From Egibacteraceae bacterium (GTDB taxonomy: Bacteria; Actinomycetota; Nitriliruptoria; Euzebyales; Egibacteraceae), in contig JAUJMQ010000004.1 in NCBI GenBank assembly GCA_030446775.1, positions 43,802 through 94,950 on the forward strand: DNA of 51,149 nt, written 5' to 3'. The position numbers and the translations under genes are program-made. How positions within the stretch are numbered: the first letter of the stretch is position 1; the number at the start of each line of letters is the position of its first letter. This document shows positions 8,582-16,378 of this stretch, piece by piece. The notes beneath the pieces are model-generated. The model saw only the letters and a program-made list of their open reading frames with translations. It was not told the origin of the DNA and did no database searches.

Positions 8582-9553
8582 ATGCGGATCAGGACGGTTG
8601 CGGGACCCATGGCTGCAGAGCGGCTCGGAGCGACGCTCATGCACGAGCACGTCCTGTCGCTGGTGCCGGGCCGCTTCTTCTCCGGGGGGCGCTGGGACGA
8701 CGCCGTGGATCTCGCCGGCCGCGCGCTCGGGGGGCTGCGCGACATCGGCATCGACACGGTCGTGGACCTGACCGGACGAGCCCAGGCCCGGTCCGGACCG
8801 GACGTCGCGGCCCTGCGGGCGGTCGCGGAGCGGACCGGCCTGGCCATCGTCGCCGGTGTGAGCCTGTACAAGGAGCCGTTCCCCGGGTGGGTCGCGGGGG
8901 CCGCGGTGGACGACGTGGCCGATCGCTTCGCGGCGATGGCCGCCGCCGCCGGGGCGGGGATCTTCGGCGAGGTGGGAACCAGCCTCGACGACGTGCACCC
9001 GGACGAGGAGAAGTGCCTGCGGGCGGCGGCCCGGGCGCACCTGCGTACCGGCCTGGCGCTCTCGACCCACTGCACCCTGGGGACGATGGCGGTCGAGCAG
9101 TGCGCCATCCTCTCCGAGGAGGGGGCGGACCTGACCCGGGTCGTGATCGGTCACCTCGACCTCGAGCCGGACGTCGCCTACCTCGAAGCCGTGCTTCGCA
9201 CCGGCGCGAACATCGCGTTCGACACCTTCGGCAAGCAGTGGTTCGACTACCAGGTGCCGGGCAGCGAGGGCCAGGGCGGCGGTGCGTTCGTGAAGTGGGC
9301 GTACCACCGGTCCGACGACGACCGGCTGAAGGCGCTGGTCGAGCTGCTCGCGCGGGGCCGGGAGCGGCAGATCGTCCTGTCGTCGGACATCTCGGGCCGG
9401 GAGGCGTACCTCAACCCTGACACGCACGGTCGCCACGGGTACGCCTTCCTCTGTGAACGGGTGCTGCCGGCACTCCGCGAGGCCGGCGCCGGTGAGGCGG
9501 CGATCTCCGCGATGCTCGTCGACAACCCGGCGCGCATCCTGGCGGCCGGCTGA
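8582..9553 (+). CDS. Phosphotriesterase-family (Php-like) metal hydrolase
   Basis: 323 residues from the ATG at 8582. The amidohydrolase/PTE motifs are visible: metal His pair LMHEH near residue 20, GEVGTS where the bridging residue is Glu rather than the carboxylated Lys of true phosphotriesterases (as in E. coli Php), STHCTLG and IGHLD for later His ligands, and SSDISGREAY for the catalytic Asp. Substrate unknown; family members include lactonases. It is divergent from murQ across dre 1, so it may be co-regulated. A role on a D-lactate or lactone by-product of MurNAc breakdown is possible but unsupported by sequence. Confidence 0.75.
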   Translation: MRIRTVAGPMAAERLGATLMHEHVLSLVPGRFFSGGRWDDAVDLAGRALGGLRDIGIDTVVDLTGRAQARSGPDVAALRAVAERTGLAIVAGVSLYKEPFPGWVAGAAVDDVADRFAAMAAAAGAGIFGEVGTSLDDVHPDEEKCLRAAARAHLRTGLALSTHCTLGTMAVEQCAILSEEGADLTRVVIGHLDLEPDVAYLEAVLRTGANIAFDTFGKQWFDYQVPGSEGQGGGAFVKWAYHRSDDDRLKALVELLARGRERQIVLSSDISGREAYLNPDTHGRHGYAFLCERVLPALREAGAGEAAISAMLVDNPARILAAG

Positions 9554-9560
9554 CGGGGGC

Positions 9561-10472
9561 CTACGCAGGTGATTCGCGCCGTCGCGCCGGCCCCCCGGCG
9601 GGCGCACGGGTGGGGTCGAGCACGTCGCGCAGACCGTCGCCGAGCAGGTTGAGCCCGATGACGGCGAGCACGATCGCCAGGGAGGGGAACAGCAGCAACC
9701 ACCAGGCCCGCACGAACAGCGTCCGTGACTCGCTGACCATCAGCCCCAACGACGGCTCGGGTGGCTGGGTGCCCAGGCCCAGGAAGCTGAGGCTGGACTC
9801 GGTGAGGATCGCCCACGACAGCGCGAGCGCGACCTGCACGATCAGCGGAGCCGCCACGTTGGGCAGGACATGGCGGAACAGCAGGCGTCGAGGGCTGAAG
9901 CCCAGGACCCTGCCGGCTCTGATGTAGTCCATCTCACGGACCGACAGCACGGGTCCGCGCGCGACGCGCACGAAGATCGGTGTGTACACGACGGCGATCG
10001 CGATGACCGTGTTGGTCCAACCGCGACCCAGTGCCGCGACGATCGCCAGCGCCAGCAGGATCGCGGGAAACGCGAACAGGACGTCGGTGACGCGGCCGAC
10101 GACGCGGTCCAGCCAGCCGCCGAAGAAGCCCGCGACGATGCCCATCAGCCCGCCCACGACCGTCGCCAGGGCAACCGACAGTGCCGCCACCCGCAGCGAC
10201 GCCAGCATCCCCGCGGCGATGCGCGACGCCACATCACGTCCGAACTGGTCGGTGCCCAGCCAGTAGCGGCCCGAGGGCGGCGCGAAGCGGTCGACCGGGT
10301 GCGGCTCGATGGGCGGGTAGGGCGTCAGGCCGAGCCCGGCGACGGCGGCGCACGCGAGCAGGCACCCGACCACGACCACGCCGACGCGGCCGTTGCGGTT
10401 GCGCCACAGCCGACGTCCCCACCCGTCGCGCCGCCCCGCTAGGACAGGAACGGTGTCGGCCGCGGCGGTCAT
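9561..10472 (-). CDS. oppC: Oligopeptide-type ABC permease (OppC/DppC)
   Basis: 303 residues. The ATG at 10472 overlaps the oppB stop (ATGA). It has an N-terminal membrane helix (VGVVVVGCLLACAAVAGLG), a periplasmic segment with the family motif YWLGTDQFGRDVASRI, then about five more helices with the EAA loop near 'RAGRVLGFSPRRLLFRHVLP'. Partner of OppB; energised by OppD/F from the neighbouring operon. It ends convergently 7 bases from the hydrolase gene. Confidence 0.85.
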   Translation of the reverse strand: MTAAADTVPVLAGRRDGWGRRLWRNRNGRVGVVVVGCLLACAAVAGLGLTPYPPIEPHPVDRFAPPSGRYWLGTDQFGRDVASRIAAGMLASLRVAALSVALATVVGGLMGIVAGFFGGWLDRVVGRVTDVLFAFPAILLALAIVAALGRGWTNTVIAIAVVYTPIFVRVARGPVLSVREMDYIRAGRVLGFSPRRLLFRHVLPNVAAPLIVQVALALSWAILTESSLSFLGLGTQPPEPSLGLMVSESRTLFVRAWWLLLFPSLAIVLAVIGLNLLGDGLRDVLDPTRAPAGGPARRRESPA

Positions 10473-11428
10473 GTCAGCTTGACCCTCGGATCGATCCTCG
10501 CGTAGAGCAGGTCGACCGCCAGGTTGACGAGGACGAACATCGCCGCGATCACCACGACGACGCTCTGCACGACTGCGTACTCGCGCTGCACGATGCCGGT
10601 GAGCACCAACCTGCCCAGTCCCGGCAGGGCGAAGATCTGCTCGACGATGACCGTGCCGCCGAGCAGGTAGCCGAACTGGATGCCCGAGATCGTCACGATC
10701 GGGATCGACGCGTTGTGCAGGACGTGGCGCCAGCGGACGCGGCGGGCCGACAGGCCCTTGCCATGGGCGGTGCGGACGTAGTCGCGGCTCGCCTCCTCCA
10801 GGTACGCCGATCGCGTCGTCCGCATGGTCGCCGCGGCGAGCGCGACGGCCAGGACCATCGCCGGATACAGCTGCTGTTGCAGGTTCACCAAGGGAGCCTC
10901 GAACAGCCCGACGTAGCCGGCGGCGCTCGGGAAGTACCCGAAGCGGGCGGACAGCACGGCCACGACGGCGGACGCCAGGACGAAGTTCGGGACGCCGAGG
11001 CCCAGCAGCCCGAAGCCCTGCCCCACCGTGTCTCGCACCGTGTCGGGCCGCGACGCCGAGAACACCCCGATCGTGACGCCGAGCGCCGTTCCCAGCACCG
11101 TGGACAGCACGGCCAGCTCCAGCGTCACGGGCAGGGCGGCGAGGATGAGCTCGGACACCGCGTCACCGCTGGTCACAGAGACGCCGAAGTTGCCCGAGGC
11201 GACGCTGCGCAGCCATGAGAAGAACTGCACCAGCAGCGGCTGGTCGAGCCCGTAGTACTCCCGCAGCGAGGCGACCTGCGCGGGGGTCAACGCCCCGGCC
11301 TGGATCCCGAACCGGGCGGTGATCTCGTCACCCGGTATCACGCGCAGGACGAGGAAGACGACGACGGCGACCCCGAGCAGCGTGACAACCGCCTCGCCGA
11401 GACGCCGGAGCAGGTAGCCGGCGGTCAC
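10469..11428 (-). CDS. oppB: Oligopeptide-type ABC permease (OppB/DppB)
   Basis: 319 residues from the GTG at 11428, where family homology begins (GYLLRRLGEAVVTLLGVAVV). The frame is open to an ATG at 11491 that would overlap oppA. Six membrane helices; EAA loop near 'DYVRTAHGKGLSARRVRWRH'; C-terminal DLLYARIDPRV typical of OppB. Second gene of the oppABC operon, about 40 bases after the oppA stop. Confidence 0.85.
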   Translation of the reverse strand: MTAGYLLRRLGEAVVTLLGVAVVVFLVLRVIPGDEITARFGIQAGALTPAQVASLREYYGLDQPLLVQFFSWLRSVASGNFGVSVTSGDAVSELILAALPVTLELAVLSTVLGTALGVTIGVFSASRPDTVRDTVGQGFGLLGLGVPNFVLASAVVAVLSARFGYFPSAAGYVGLFEAPLVNLQQQLYPAMVLAVALAAATMRTTRSAYLEEASRDYVRTAHGKGLSARRVRWRHVLHNASIPIVTISGIQFGYLLGGTVIVEQIFALPGLGRLVLTGIVQREYAVVQSVVVVIAAMFVLVNLAVDLLYARIDPRVKLT

Positions 11429-11468
11429 GGGTCGCTCGCACCCGCCGGCGTCGGGGCCATGCCACCAG

Positions 11469-13061
11469 TCACGATCCCAGCCGGACCTCACGCAGCGACT
11501 TGAGGGAACCGGTGGGCAGCGGGACGAAGCCCGTCACGCCGTCCTGGAGCACGTGGTACTTGTAGCCGGTGTACAGCCACACCCACGGGGAGGCCTCGAG
11601 CAGCAGCCTGGAGATTTCGTCATAGATCTCCTTGCGCTGCTCGGGCTCGGTGGTGGCCTTGCCCTGCGCGAACAGCTCATCAAGCCGCTCGGAGCTGTAC
11701 TTGGCCACGTTGTGGAAGTTGCCCGTCGACGTGAAGTACTTCGCGTAGGTGAGATGCGGGTCGATGCTGGCGCCGTTCTGCGACAGCGCGGAGTCGAAGT
11801 CGGCCTCAAGCCACCGGTCGACATAGACGTTGGTCTCCAACGGCACCAGCTCCAGGTTCACCCCGATCGCCGCAAGCTGGGCCTGGAGGCTCTGCGCGAC
11901 GTTGATCGCGGCGTTGTTCTCCCCGGTGATGACGATGGTCTCGATGGTGAACCCGTCGCCTTGGCCGGCTTCGGCCAGCAGCTGCTTGGCCATCTCGGGG
12001 TCGGTCCCGTCGCAGGGAAGCCCCGCGAAGACGTCCGAGGCGTAGGCCGGGATGACGAACGGCCCGGTCGGCTGTCCCTCACCGAAGACGGCGGCGTCGA
12101 CGACCTGCTGCCGGTCGACCGCGCAGGCCATGGCCTGCCGCACGAGCTTCTCATCCAGGGGCTCGCGCTCGCTGTTCAAGAAGAACGGGAAGTAGCCGAG
12201 CTCCAGGGTCCGCTCGACGGTGAGGCCTTCTCCGGCCTGCTCGACCACGGCGGGGTCGCCCAGGACGCCCAGGTGGAACTCGTCGGCGCGGAGGCCTGCC
12301 AGGATCGACGACTCGTCGGGCACGACGCGGATCTCGACGCCGTCGACGAGGGGGCCTTCGCCCCAGTACTCGTCATACGCCGCGAGGGTCAGCGACTGGC
12401 CCTGGGTCCAGTCCTCGAAGACGAACGGCCCGGTGCCGTTGGGTTCGGTTCCCACCGTGCCGGCCTCGATGGCCACGTCCGACATCATCGCCGTGTTCAC
12501 CGAGGTGAACGCGGCCGGCAGGGTCGCGTCCGGTTCCGACAGCTCCAGGACGACCGTCTGCGCGTCAGGGGTACGAACCTGTTCGATCGACAGCAGGTTC
12601 GTCCGCACGACCGCTCCGGTGGCCTCGTCGAGTATCCGTTCGATGGATGCCTTGACATCAGCGGAGTCGAACGGATCACCGTCGTGGAAGACGACACCCT
12701 CCTGCAGCGTAAGCGTCAGAACGGTGCCGTCATCGTTGTATTCCCACTGCGATGCCAGACCGGGTTGGACGTTGAGCTCCGGGTCCAGCTCGAACAGGGA
12801 GTCGTAGACGAGCTCGAGGGCCTCGATCGTCTGGAACGCGGTGGCGAGATGCGGGTCCAGGTTGTCGATGTCGCCACTTCGGGCGAGGACCAGCGTGCCG
12901 CCGGCGGCCTCCGTCGCGCCCGCACCCGGCGCGCCGGTGCTCGCTTCGGTGCCCTGCTGCTCCCCTGCCCGGTCGGTTCCCTGCGGCGGCGGGCCGCACG
13001 CCGCGGCCATCGCCAGCGCGAGCAGCGCCGGGACGAGGACGAACCGCTGGCGGACCCTCAT
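11469..13061 (-). CDS. oppA: Oligopeptide-type substrate-binding lipoprotein (SBP_bac_5)
   Basis: 530 residues from the ATG at 13061 with GGGGA upstream. The signal peptide is VLVPALLALAMAAAC with the lipobox Cys at residue 22, followed by a Gly/Thr/Ala-rich tether (~23-53) and a full family-5 solute-binding domain (GGTLVLARSGDIDNLDPH; later MACAVDRQQVVDAAVFG). It is an extracytoplasmic receptor that determines what the importer takes up. The ligand cannot be read from sequence; the context predicts muropeptide or an amino-sugar compound. Controlled by the promoter at 13120-13149 and dre 2. Confidence 0.85.
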   Translation of the reverse strand: MRVRQRFVLVPALLALAMAAACGPPPQGTDRAGEQQGTEASTGAPGAGATEAAGGTLVLARSGDIDNLDPHLATAFQTIEALELVYDSLFELDPELNVQPGLASQWEYNDDGTVLTLTLQEGVVFHDGDPFDSADVKASIERILDEATGAVVRTNLLSIEQVRTPDAQTVVLELSEPDATLPAAFTSVNTAMMSDVAIEAGTVGTEPNGTGPFVFEDWTQGQSLTLAAYDEYWGEGPLVDGVEIRVVPDESSILAGLRADEFHLGVLGDPAVVEQAGEGLTVERTLELGYFPFFLNSEREPLDEKLVRQAMACAVDRQQVVDAAVFGEGQPTGPFVIPAYASDVFAGLPCDGTDPEMAKQLLAEAGQGDGFTIETIVITGENNAAINVAQSLQAQLAAIGVNLELVPLETNVYVDRWLEADFDSALSQNGASIDPHLTYAKYFTSTGNFHNVAKYSSERLDELFAQGKATTEPEQRKEIYDEISRLLLEASPWVWLYTGYKYHVLQDGVTGFVPLPTGSLKSLREVRLGS

Positions 13062-13098
13062 GGCTTCCCCTTTGCGCTCGCTGGCCTGGTCGCGGGAG

Positions 13099-13114
13099 AT
13101 TGGACTAGACCATT
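13099..13114. promoter_or_regulatory. DasR-responsive element 2 (dre)
   Basis: ATTGGACTAGACCATT, a palindrome matching the DasR consensus core TGGTCTAGACCA with one change (A for T at 13104). It lies 7-21 bases downstream of the oppA -10 box, the same arrangement as at murQ, and between oppA and the divergent dasR gene. Confidence 0.75.
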
Positions 13115-13119
13115 GCTGT

Positions 13120-13149
13120 AGCGTAGTGCCGGAGGCGGCGAGGTGTCAA
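13120..13149 (-). promoter_or_regulatory. oppABC promoter
   Basis: Minus strand TTGACA (13149-13144), an 18-base spacer, TACGCT (13125-13120). A perfect -35 hexamer with a good -10. The predicted start near 13113 lies at the edge of dre 2. Confidence 0.6.
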
Positions 13150-13255
13150 GCGCTTCGCGAGTAGCGTGCGGATCTCGTCACATGCGGTCGAAAGCCGGCG
13201 GGCCGTGTGAGCCGATGTGCCAGGATGCCGGAGGCGATTCGAGCGGGAGGTGCGC

Positions 13256-14032
13256 GTGGAGGCCGGGTCCGGTGAGCGTTGGGAGGCCAGCTCAACGGAA
13301 AGTGCCCGGATACCGAAGTACTACCGGCTCAAGCAGGAACTGCGCCAAGAGATCGGCCTTCTTCCACCCGGTGCGGCCATCTCGACGGAGCGGGTGCTCA
13401 GCGAACGCTTCGGCGTGTCACGCACGACCGTGCGGCAAGCGCTCCAGGAACTCGCTGTCGAGGGTCTCCTGCGACGCTTCCAGGGGAGGGGGACATTCGT
13501 TGCGCCCCCGAAGCTGACGCAGACGCTCCAGCTGACGTCCTACACCGAGGACATCGCGGCCATGGGTCGCCGCCCCACCTCCCTTCTGCTGGACAGCGCC
13601 GTCATCCGACCGTCCGCGGACATCGCGGAGCGACTGGGGCTCGCGCGTACCGCACGCGTGCAGCGGCTCGAGCGGCTCCGCCTCGCCGACGACGAGCCGA
13701 TGGCGATCGAGGCGGTGTACCTCGACGCCAAGCGCTTCGACGGCATCGACACGGCGATGGACGACGGCACGTCGTTGTACCAGCTGCTGCGGGACAACTA
13801 CGGGGTCGTGCTGGTCCGGGCGGAGGAGACGATCGAGACCGTTCTCGCGTCACCGCCCGAGGCCGGCCTGCTGGGCACGGGCACCGGCCTGCCGCTGCTT
13901 CTGCTCACCCGGACCAGCTGGGATCAGCACGACGGACCGGTCGAGCACGTGCGGTCGCTGTATCGCGGTGATCGCTACCGCTTCGTGGCGAACCTGATCC
14001 GGCCGAGCACGGCCGGACTCGCCCGGGGCTAG
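13256..14032 (+). CDS. dasR: DasR-family GntR/UTRA transcriptional regulator
   Basis: 258 residues from the GTG at 13256 with GGGAGG 5 bases upstream; an upstream GTG at 13217 is less well supported. The N-terminal GntR winged helix (ARIPKYYRLKQELRQEI to GVSRTTVRQALQEL) and 'RGTFVAPPKLTQTLQLTSYTED' are close in wording to recalled Streptomyces DasR. The C-terminal UTRA effector domain contains RLADDEPMAIEAVYL, AEETIETVLASP and VRSLYRGDRYRFVA. DasR binds dre sites and releases them with GlcN-6-P or GlcNAc-6-P. Three dre sites lie within 7 kb of this gene, so it probably represses the whole locus. Confidence 0.88.
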   Translation: MEAGSGERWEASSTESARIPKYYRLKQELRQEIGLLPPGAAISTERVLSERFGVSRTTVRQALQELAVEGLLRRFQGRGTFVAPPKLTQTLQLTSYTEDIAAMGRRPTSLLLDSAVIRPSADIAERLGLARTARVQRLERLRLADDEPMAIEAVYLDAKRFDGIDTAMDDGTSLYQLLRDNYGVVLVRAEETIETVLASPPEAGLLGTGTGLPLLLLTRTSWDQHDGPVEHVRSLYRGDRYRFVANLIRPSTAGLARG

Positions 14033-14034
14033 AG

Positions 14035-14089
14035 CCTGTCTCCCGAAGCGAGTCGTTGCACGTGGGCCGCCCGGCGTCTCGGGGGGTGC
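14035..14089 (-). repeat. Dispersed ~52-bp repeat, copy A
   Basis: Lies in the 75-base gap between the convergent dasR and serine hydrolase genes. The plus strand begins CCTGTCTCCCGAAGCGAGTC and ends in CCGCCCGGCGTCTC..GTGC. It matches copy E (45925-45976) closely and copies C and D in the opposite orientation. The inner part can fold with a C(UUCG)G loop on the minus strand. Not a recognised IS or REP class. Confidence 0.65.
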
Positions 14090-14107
14090 CAGGGATTCCG
14101 GGGTGGT

Positions 14108-15367
14108 TCACCCCGGGTCGCCGTCCTCGGCGCCGGCCGCGACGATGTTGTGGAACCGCGCCCGGAGCCGGTCCAGCCCCTTGCTGAGGTCGACGGTCGG
14201 GTGCGTCGCGTTCGTCAGGAGCACCGCCACGAGCTCGGTTCCGGGATCGATCCACACCGATGTCCCGGTGAAGCCCGTGTGACCGAAGGCTCGCGGTGAC
14301 AGCAGCTCGCCGCCGGACCGGGGAGCCCACGGCGACCCGGTCGGAGGAAAGAACCCGGCGTCGGAGCGCGTGAGCTCGGCGTGGCTCGGGCCGGTCGTGG
14401 ACGTGAGCGCCCAGCCCAGTCCGCGCGCCGCGCCGCCGCTCGGCGTCTGGTTCGTGACGGCCAGCCGCACGCCCGCCCCCGACAGGATGCGCCGGCCGCC
14501 GCACCGGCCGCCGTCGAGCCACATCTGCCCGAGCCTGCCGACGTCTTCGGCGTCGGCGAACAGGCCGGCGTGGCCGCTCACGCCGTCCAGCCCGTAGTGC
14601 GCGTTGCCGTCGTTCACCTGTCCCGGGTAGCACTCCTGGCGCCACGCGTCGAACGACAGGCCGGCCCACTCGGCCATGCCACGTTCGAAGGCGTTGCCGC
14701 GCTCCGTGGCGGCGAACCGCTGTGCCTCGAACCCGGGCCGGAAGCCGGTGGAGCGCAGTTCACAGGCATCGAACACCAGCTGCCGGGCCAGCTCATCGAG
14801 GCGCTGGTCGGCGATGCGCTCGAGTGCGATGCCGAGCGCGATGAAACCCAGGTCGCTGTACTCGAACCGGGAGCCGGGGGCGTAGGTGATCCCCAGATCG
14901 TCGATCGTGTGAAGGATGGCGGCCCGCGTGCGTCCCCAGGTGTACAGCGGGCGCCACCCCGCCAGCCCGGACGAGTGGGTCAGCAGCCTGCGAACCGTGA
15001 CACCCGCCCCCCTCGCGGCCTTGAGCTCGGGCAGGTAGCGCGTGACCTCCTCGTCGAGCGACACCAGGCCGCGGTCGACGAGCGCCAACGTGACCGCCGC
15101 CGTCGCCAGGGGCTTGGTCAACGACGCCAGGTCGAAGACCGTGTCGCGTCGCATCTCGCGGTGGTGCGGCCACAGCTGCGCCGCTCCGTAGGCCTCGTGC
15201 AGCGCCGTCCGCCCACGCCGGCGGATCAGGGCCACTGCCCCGGGGATCACGCCGTCGGCTACGGCCCCGCCGAGCAGGTCGGCGACCCGGTGTGCCGTGA
15301 CGTCCGGCGTCGTCCGCGACCGGGCAGGGGTCTGCGAAGGGATGTCGGCCAGCTCGTATCGCGGCAT
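14108..15367 (-). CDS. Class C beta-lactamase-fold serine hydrolase, AmiE-like
   Basis: 419 residues from the ATG at 15367. Serine-hydrolase motifs: SLTK (SxxK nucleophile, near residue 82), YSDLG for the YxN element, and HTGFTG for the KTG element. There is no signal peptide or membrane anchor, so it acts in the cytoplasm. The related B. subtilis AmiE (YbbE), encoded with murQ, is an N-acetylmuramoyl-L-alanine amidase; YfeW of E. coli is likewise next to murQ. Here the likely task is to strip peptide from imported muropeptides. Controlled by dre 3. A different esterase or peptidase activity cannot be excluded. Confidence 0.75.
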   Translation of the reverse strand: MPRYELADIPSQTPARSRTTPDVTAHRVADLLGGAVADGVIPGAVALIRRRGRTALHEAYGAAQLWPHHREMRRDTVFDLASLTKPLATAAVTLALVDRGLVSLDEEVTRYLPELKAARGAGVTVRRLLTHSSGLAGWRPLYTWGRTRAAILHTIDDLGITYAPGSRFEYSDLGFIALGIALERIADQRLDELARQLVFDACELRSTGFRPGFEAQRFAATERGNAFERGMAEWAGLSFDAWRQECYPGQVNDGNAHYGLDGVSGHAGLFADAEDVGRLGQMWLDGGRCGGRRILSGAGVRLAVTNQTPSGGAARGLGWALTSTTGPSHAELTRSDAGFFPPTGSPWAPRSGGELLSPRAFGHTGFTGTSVWIDPGTELVAVLLTNATHPTVDLSKGLDRLRARFHNIVAAGAEDGDPG

Positions 15368-15382
15368 TGGGCTTCCCGACTA

Positions 15383-15398
15383 TGGGTCTAGACCAATT
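15383..15398. promoter_or_regulatory. DasR-responsive element 3 (dre)
   Basis: The core GGTCTAGACC at 15385-15394 is extended as GGTCTAGACCAATTGG. It lies 18 bases upstream of the serine hydrolase ATG and immediately downstream of its -10 box. The divergent leader ORF/GNAT unit starts about 130 bases away on the other side. Confidence 0.75.
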
Positions 15399-15401
15399 GG
15401 T

Positions 15402-15429
15402 ATGGTAGCGGCGCCAGCGAAAGCGGCAA
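15402..15429 (-). promoter_or_regulatory. Serine hydrolase promoter
   Basis: Minus strand TTGCCG (15429-15424), a 16-base spacer, TACCAT (15407-15402). Weaker than the other two promoters but in the same position relative to its dre, with the predicted start at the edge of the operator. Confidence 0.5.
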
Positions 15430-15523
15430 GGTGCAGGCGCACGGACACCGCCGCCCGAGCCGTCGGGCCAGGAGCGGTGGATCGCAACGCTCGTGTGCGG
15501 CCGGTCCGGCTGAGGAGTTGAGC

Positions 15524-15583
15524 ATGACGGCCCAGAGAGCTGTCCGCGCGACCCGGCGCGGGCGAGGCCGGGTTGCCGGGTGA
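15524..15583 (+). CDS. 19-codon leader ORF coupled to the GNAT gene
   Basis: The ATG at 15524 has TGAGGAG 6 bases upstream, the best ribosome site in this stretch. The peptide is short and Arg/Gly-rich (MTAQRAVRATRRGRGRVAG). Its TGA overlaps the GTG start of the GNAT gene (GTGA), which itself lacks a clear ribosome site, so translation of the GNAT may depend on this ORF. No Trp, His or other codon run suggesting classical attenuation is present. It could also be the true N-terminus of the GNAT after a frameshift. Confidence 0.4.
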   Translation: MTAQRAVRATRRGRGRVAG

Positions 15584-16152
15584 AGCCGCTGGCGGGGGAA
15601 GCGCCCCCTGCGGTACGCCGGGCACGCCCCGAGGACGCCCGGGCGATCGCCGCCATCCACGTGCGCTCGTGGCGAGCGACCTACGCCGCGATCCTGCCCG
15701 CGGACGCCCTGCGAAGCCTCGACGTCGACCATCGCGCCACCGTGTGGACGCAGCGACTCGAGAGGCCGGCGCCCGGGCACATGACGCTGGTCGCGAACCT
15801 CGGGGCACAACTCGTCGGGTTCCTGCTGCTCGGCCCGACACCCGACCCCGATTCCGATCCCGCGACGACGGGGCAGGTGCTCGCCGTGCACGTCGACCCG
15901 GACGCCACCGGGCGGGGTGCAGGCGGTGCGCTGCTCGGTCGGGCGGTCGACGAGCTGGCCGGTTGCGGCTACGCCCTCGGCACGCTGTGGGTCGTGAGCG
16001 ACAACCAGCGGGCGAGAGCCTTCTACGAGCGGGCCGGCTGGACGCCAGACGGGTCCAGCCGCCGCGAGCCTCTCGCCGTCGAGGGCGAGGTTGGCCCCGA
16101 CGTCACGGTGGTGCGGTACCGGCTGCCCCTGCACAGGCCCGCCGGCGCCTGA
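15580..16152 (+). CDS. GNAT-family N-acetyltransferase
   Basis: 190 residues from the GTG at 15580. The GNAT core is visible: VRRARPEDARAIAAIHVRSW at the N-terminus, the acetyl-CoA loop VDPDATGRGAGGALLGRAV (Q/RxxGxG/A type), and VVSDNQRARAFYERAGW at the C-terminus. Substrate unknown. Placement opposite the AmiE-like gene across dre 3 suggests regulation with the amino-sugar locus. Confidence 0.75.
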   Translation: MKPLAGEAPPAVRRARPEDARAIAAIHVRSWRATYAAILPADALRSLDVDHRATVWTQRLERPAPGHMTLVANLGAQLVGFLLLGPTPDPDSDPATTGQVLAVHVDPDATGRGAGGALLGRAVDELAGCGYALGTLWVVSDNQRARAFYERAGWTPDGSSRREPLAVEGEVGPDVTVVRYRLPLHRPAGA

Positions 16153-16378
16153 ACTCGCCGCGCGGGTGGCGGCCAGCGAGACCACGGTGGTGCGGTCGTC
16201 GAGGCGGCCGCGGAGCTCGCCGACGCGCCGAACGATGCGTTCCAGATCACGTTCATCGGGCAGGAGCGGTGCAAGATGCGCAGCCGGGGTCACGAGTGGC
16301 GACTGCACCATCGGTTCCTAATTCACAGCGGCACAGCCTCGTGCGGGCGCCCCGGACGGCGCACCGTGCGCGGCGCCG

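Noticed and set aside
15388-16311. Minus-strand frame starting at 16311 with AGGA upstream
   Set aside because: The first ~50 codons look plausible, but no family is recognised and the rest is antisense to the GNAT gene; not supported well enough to list.
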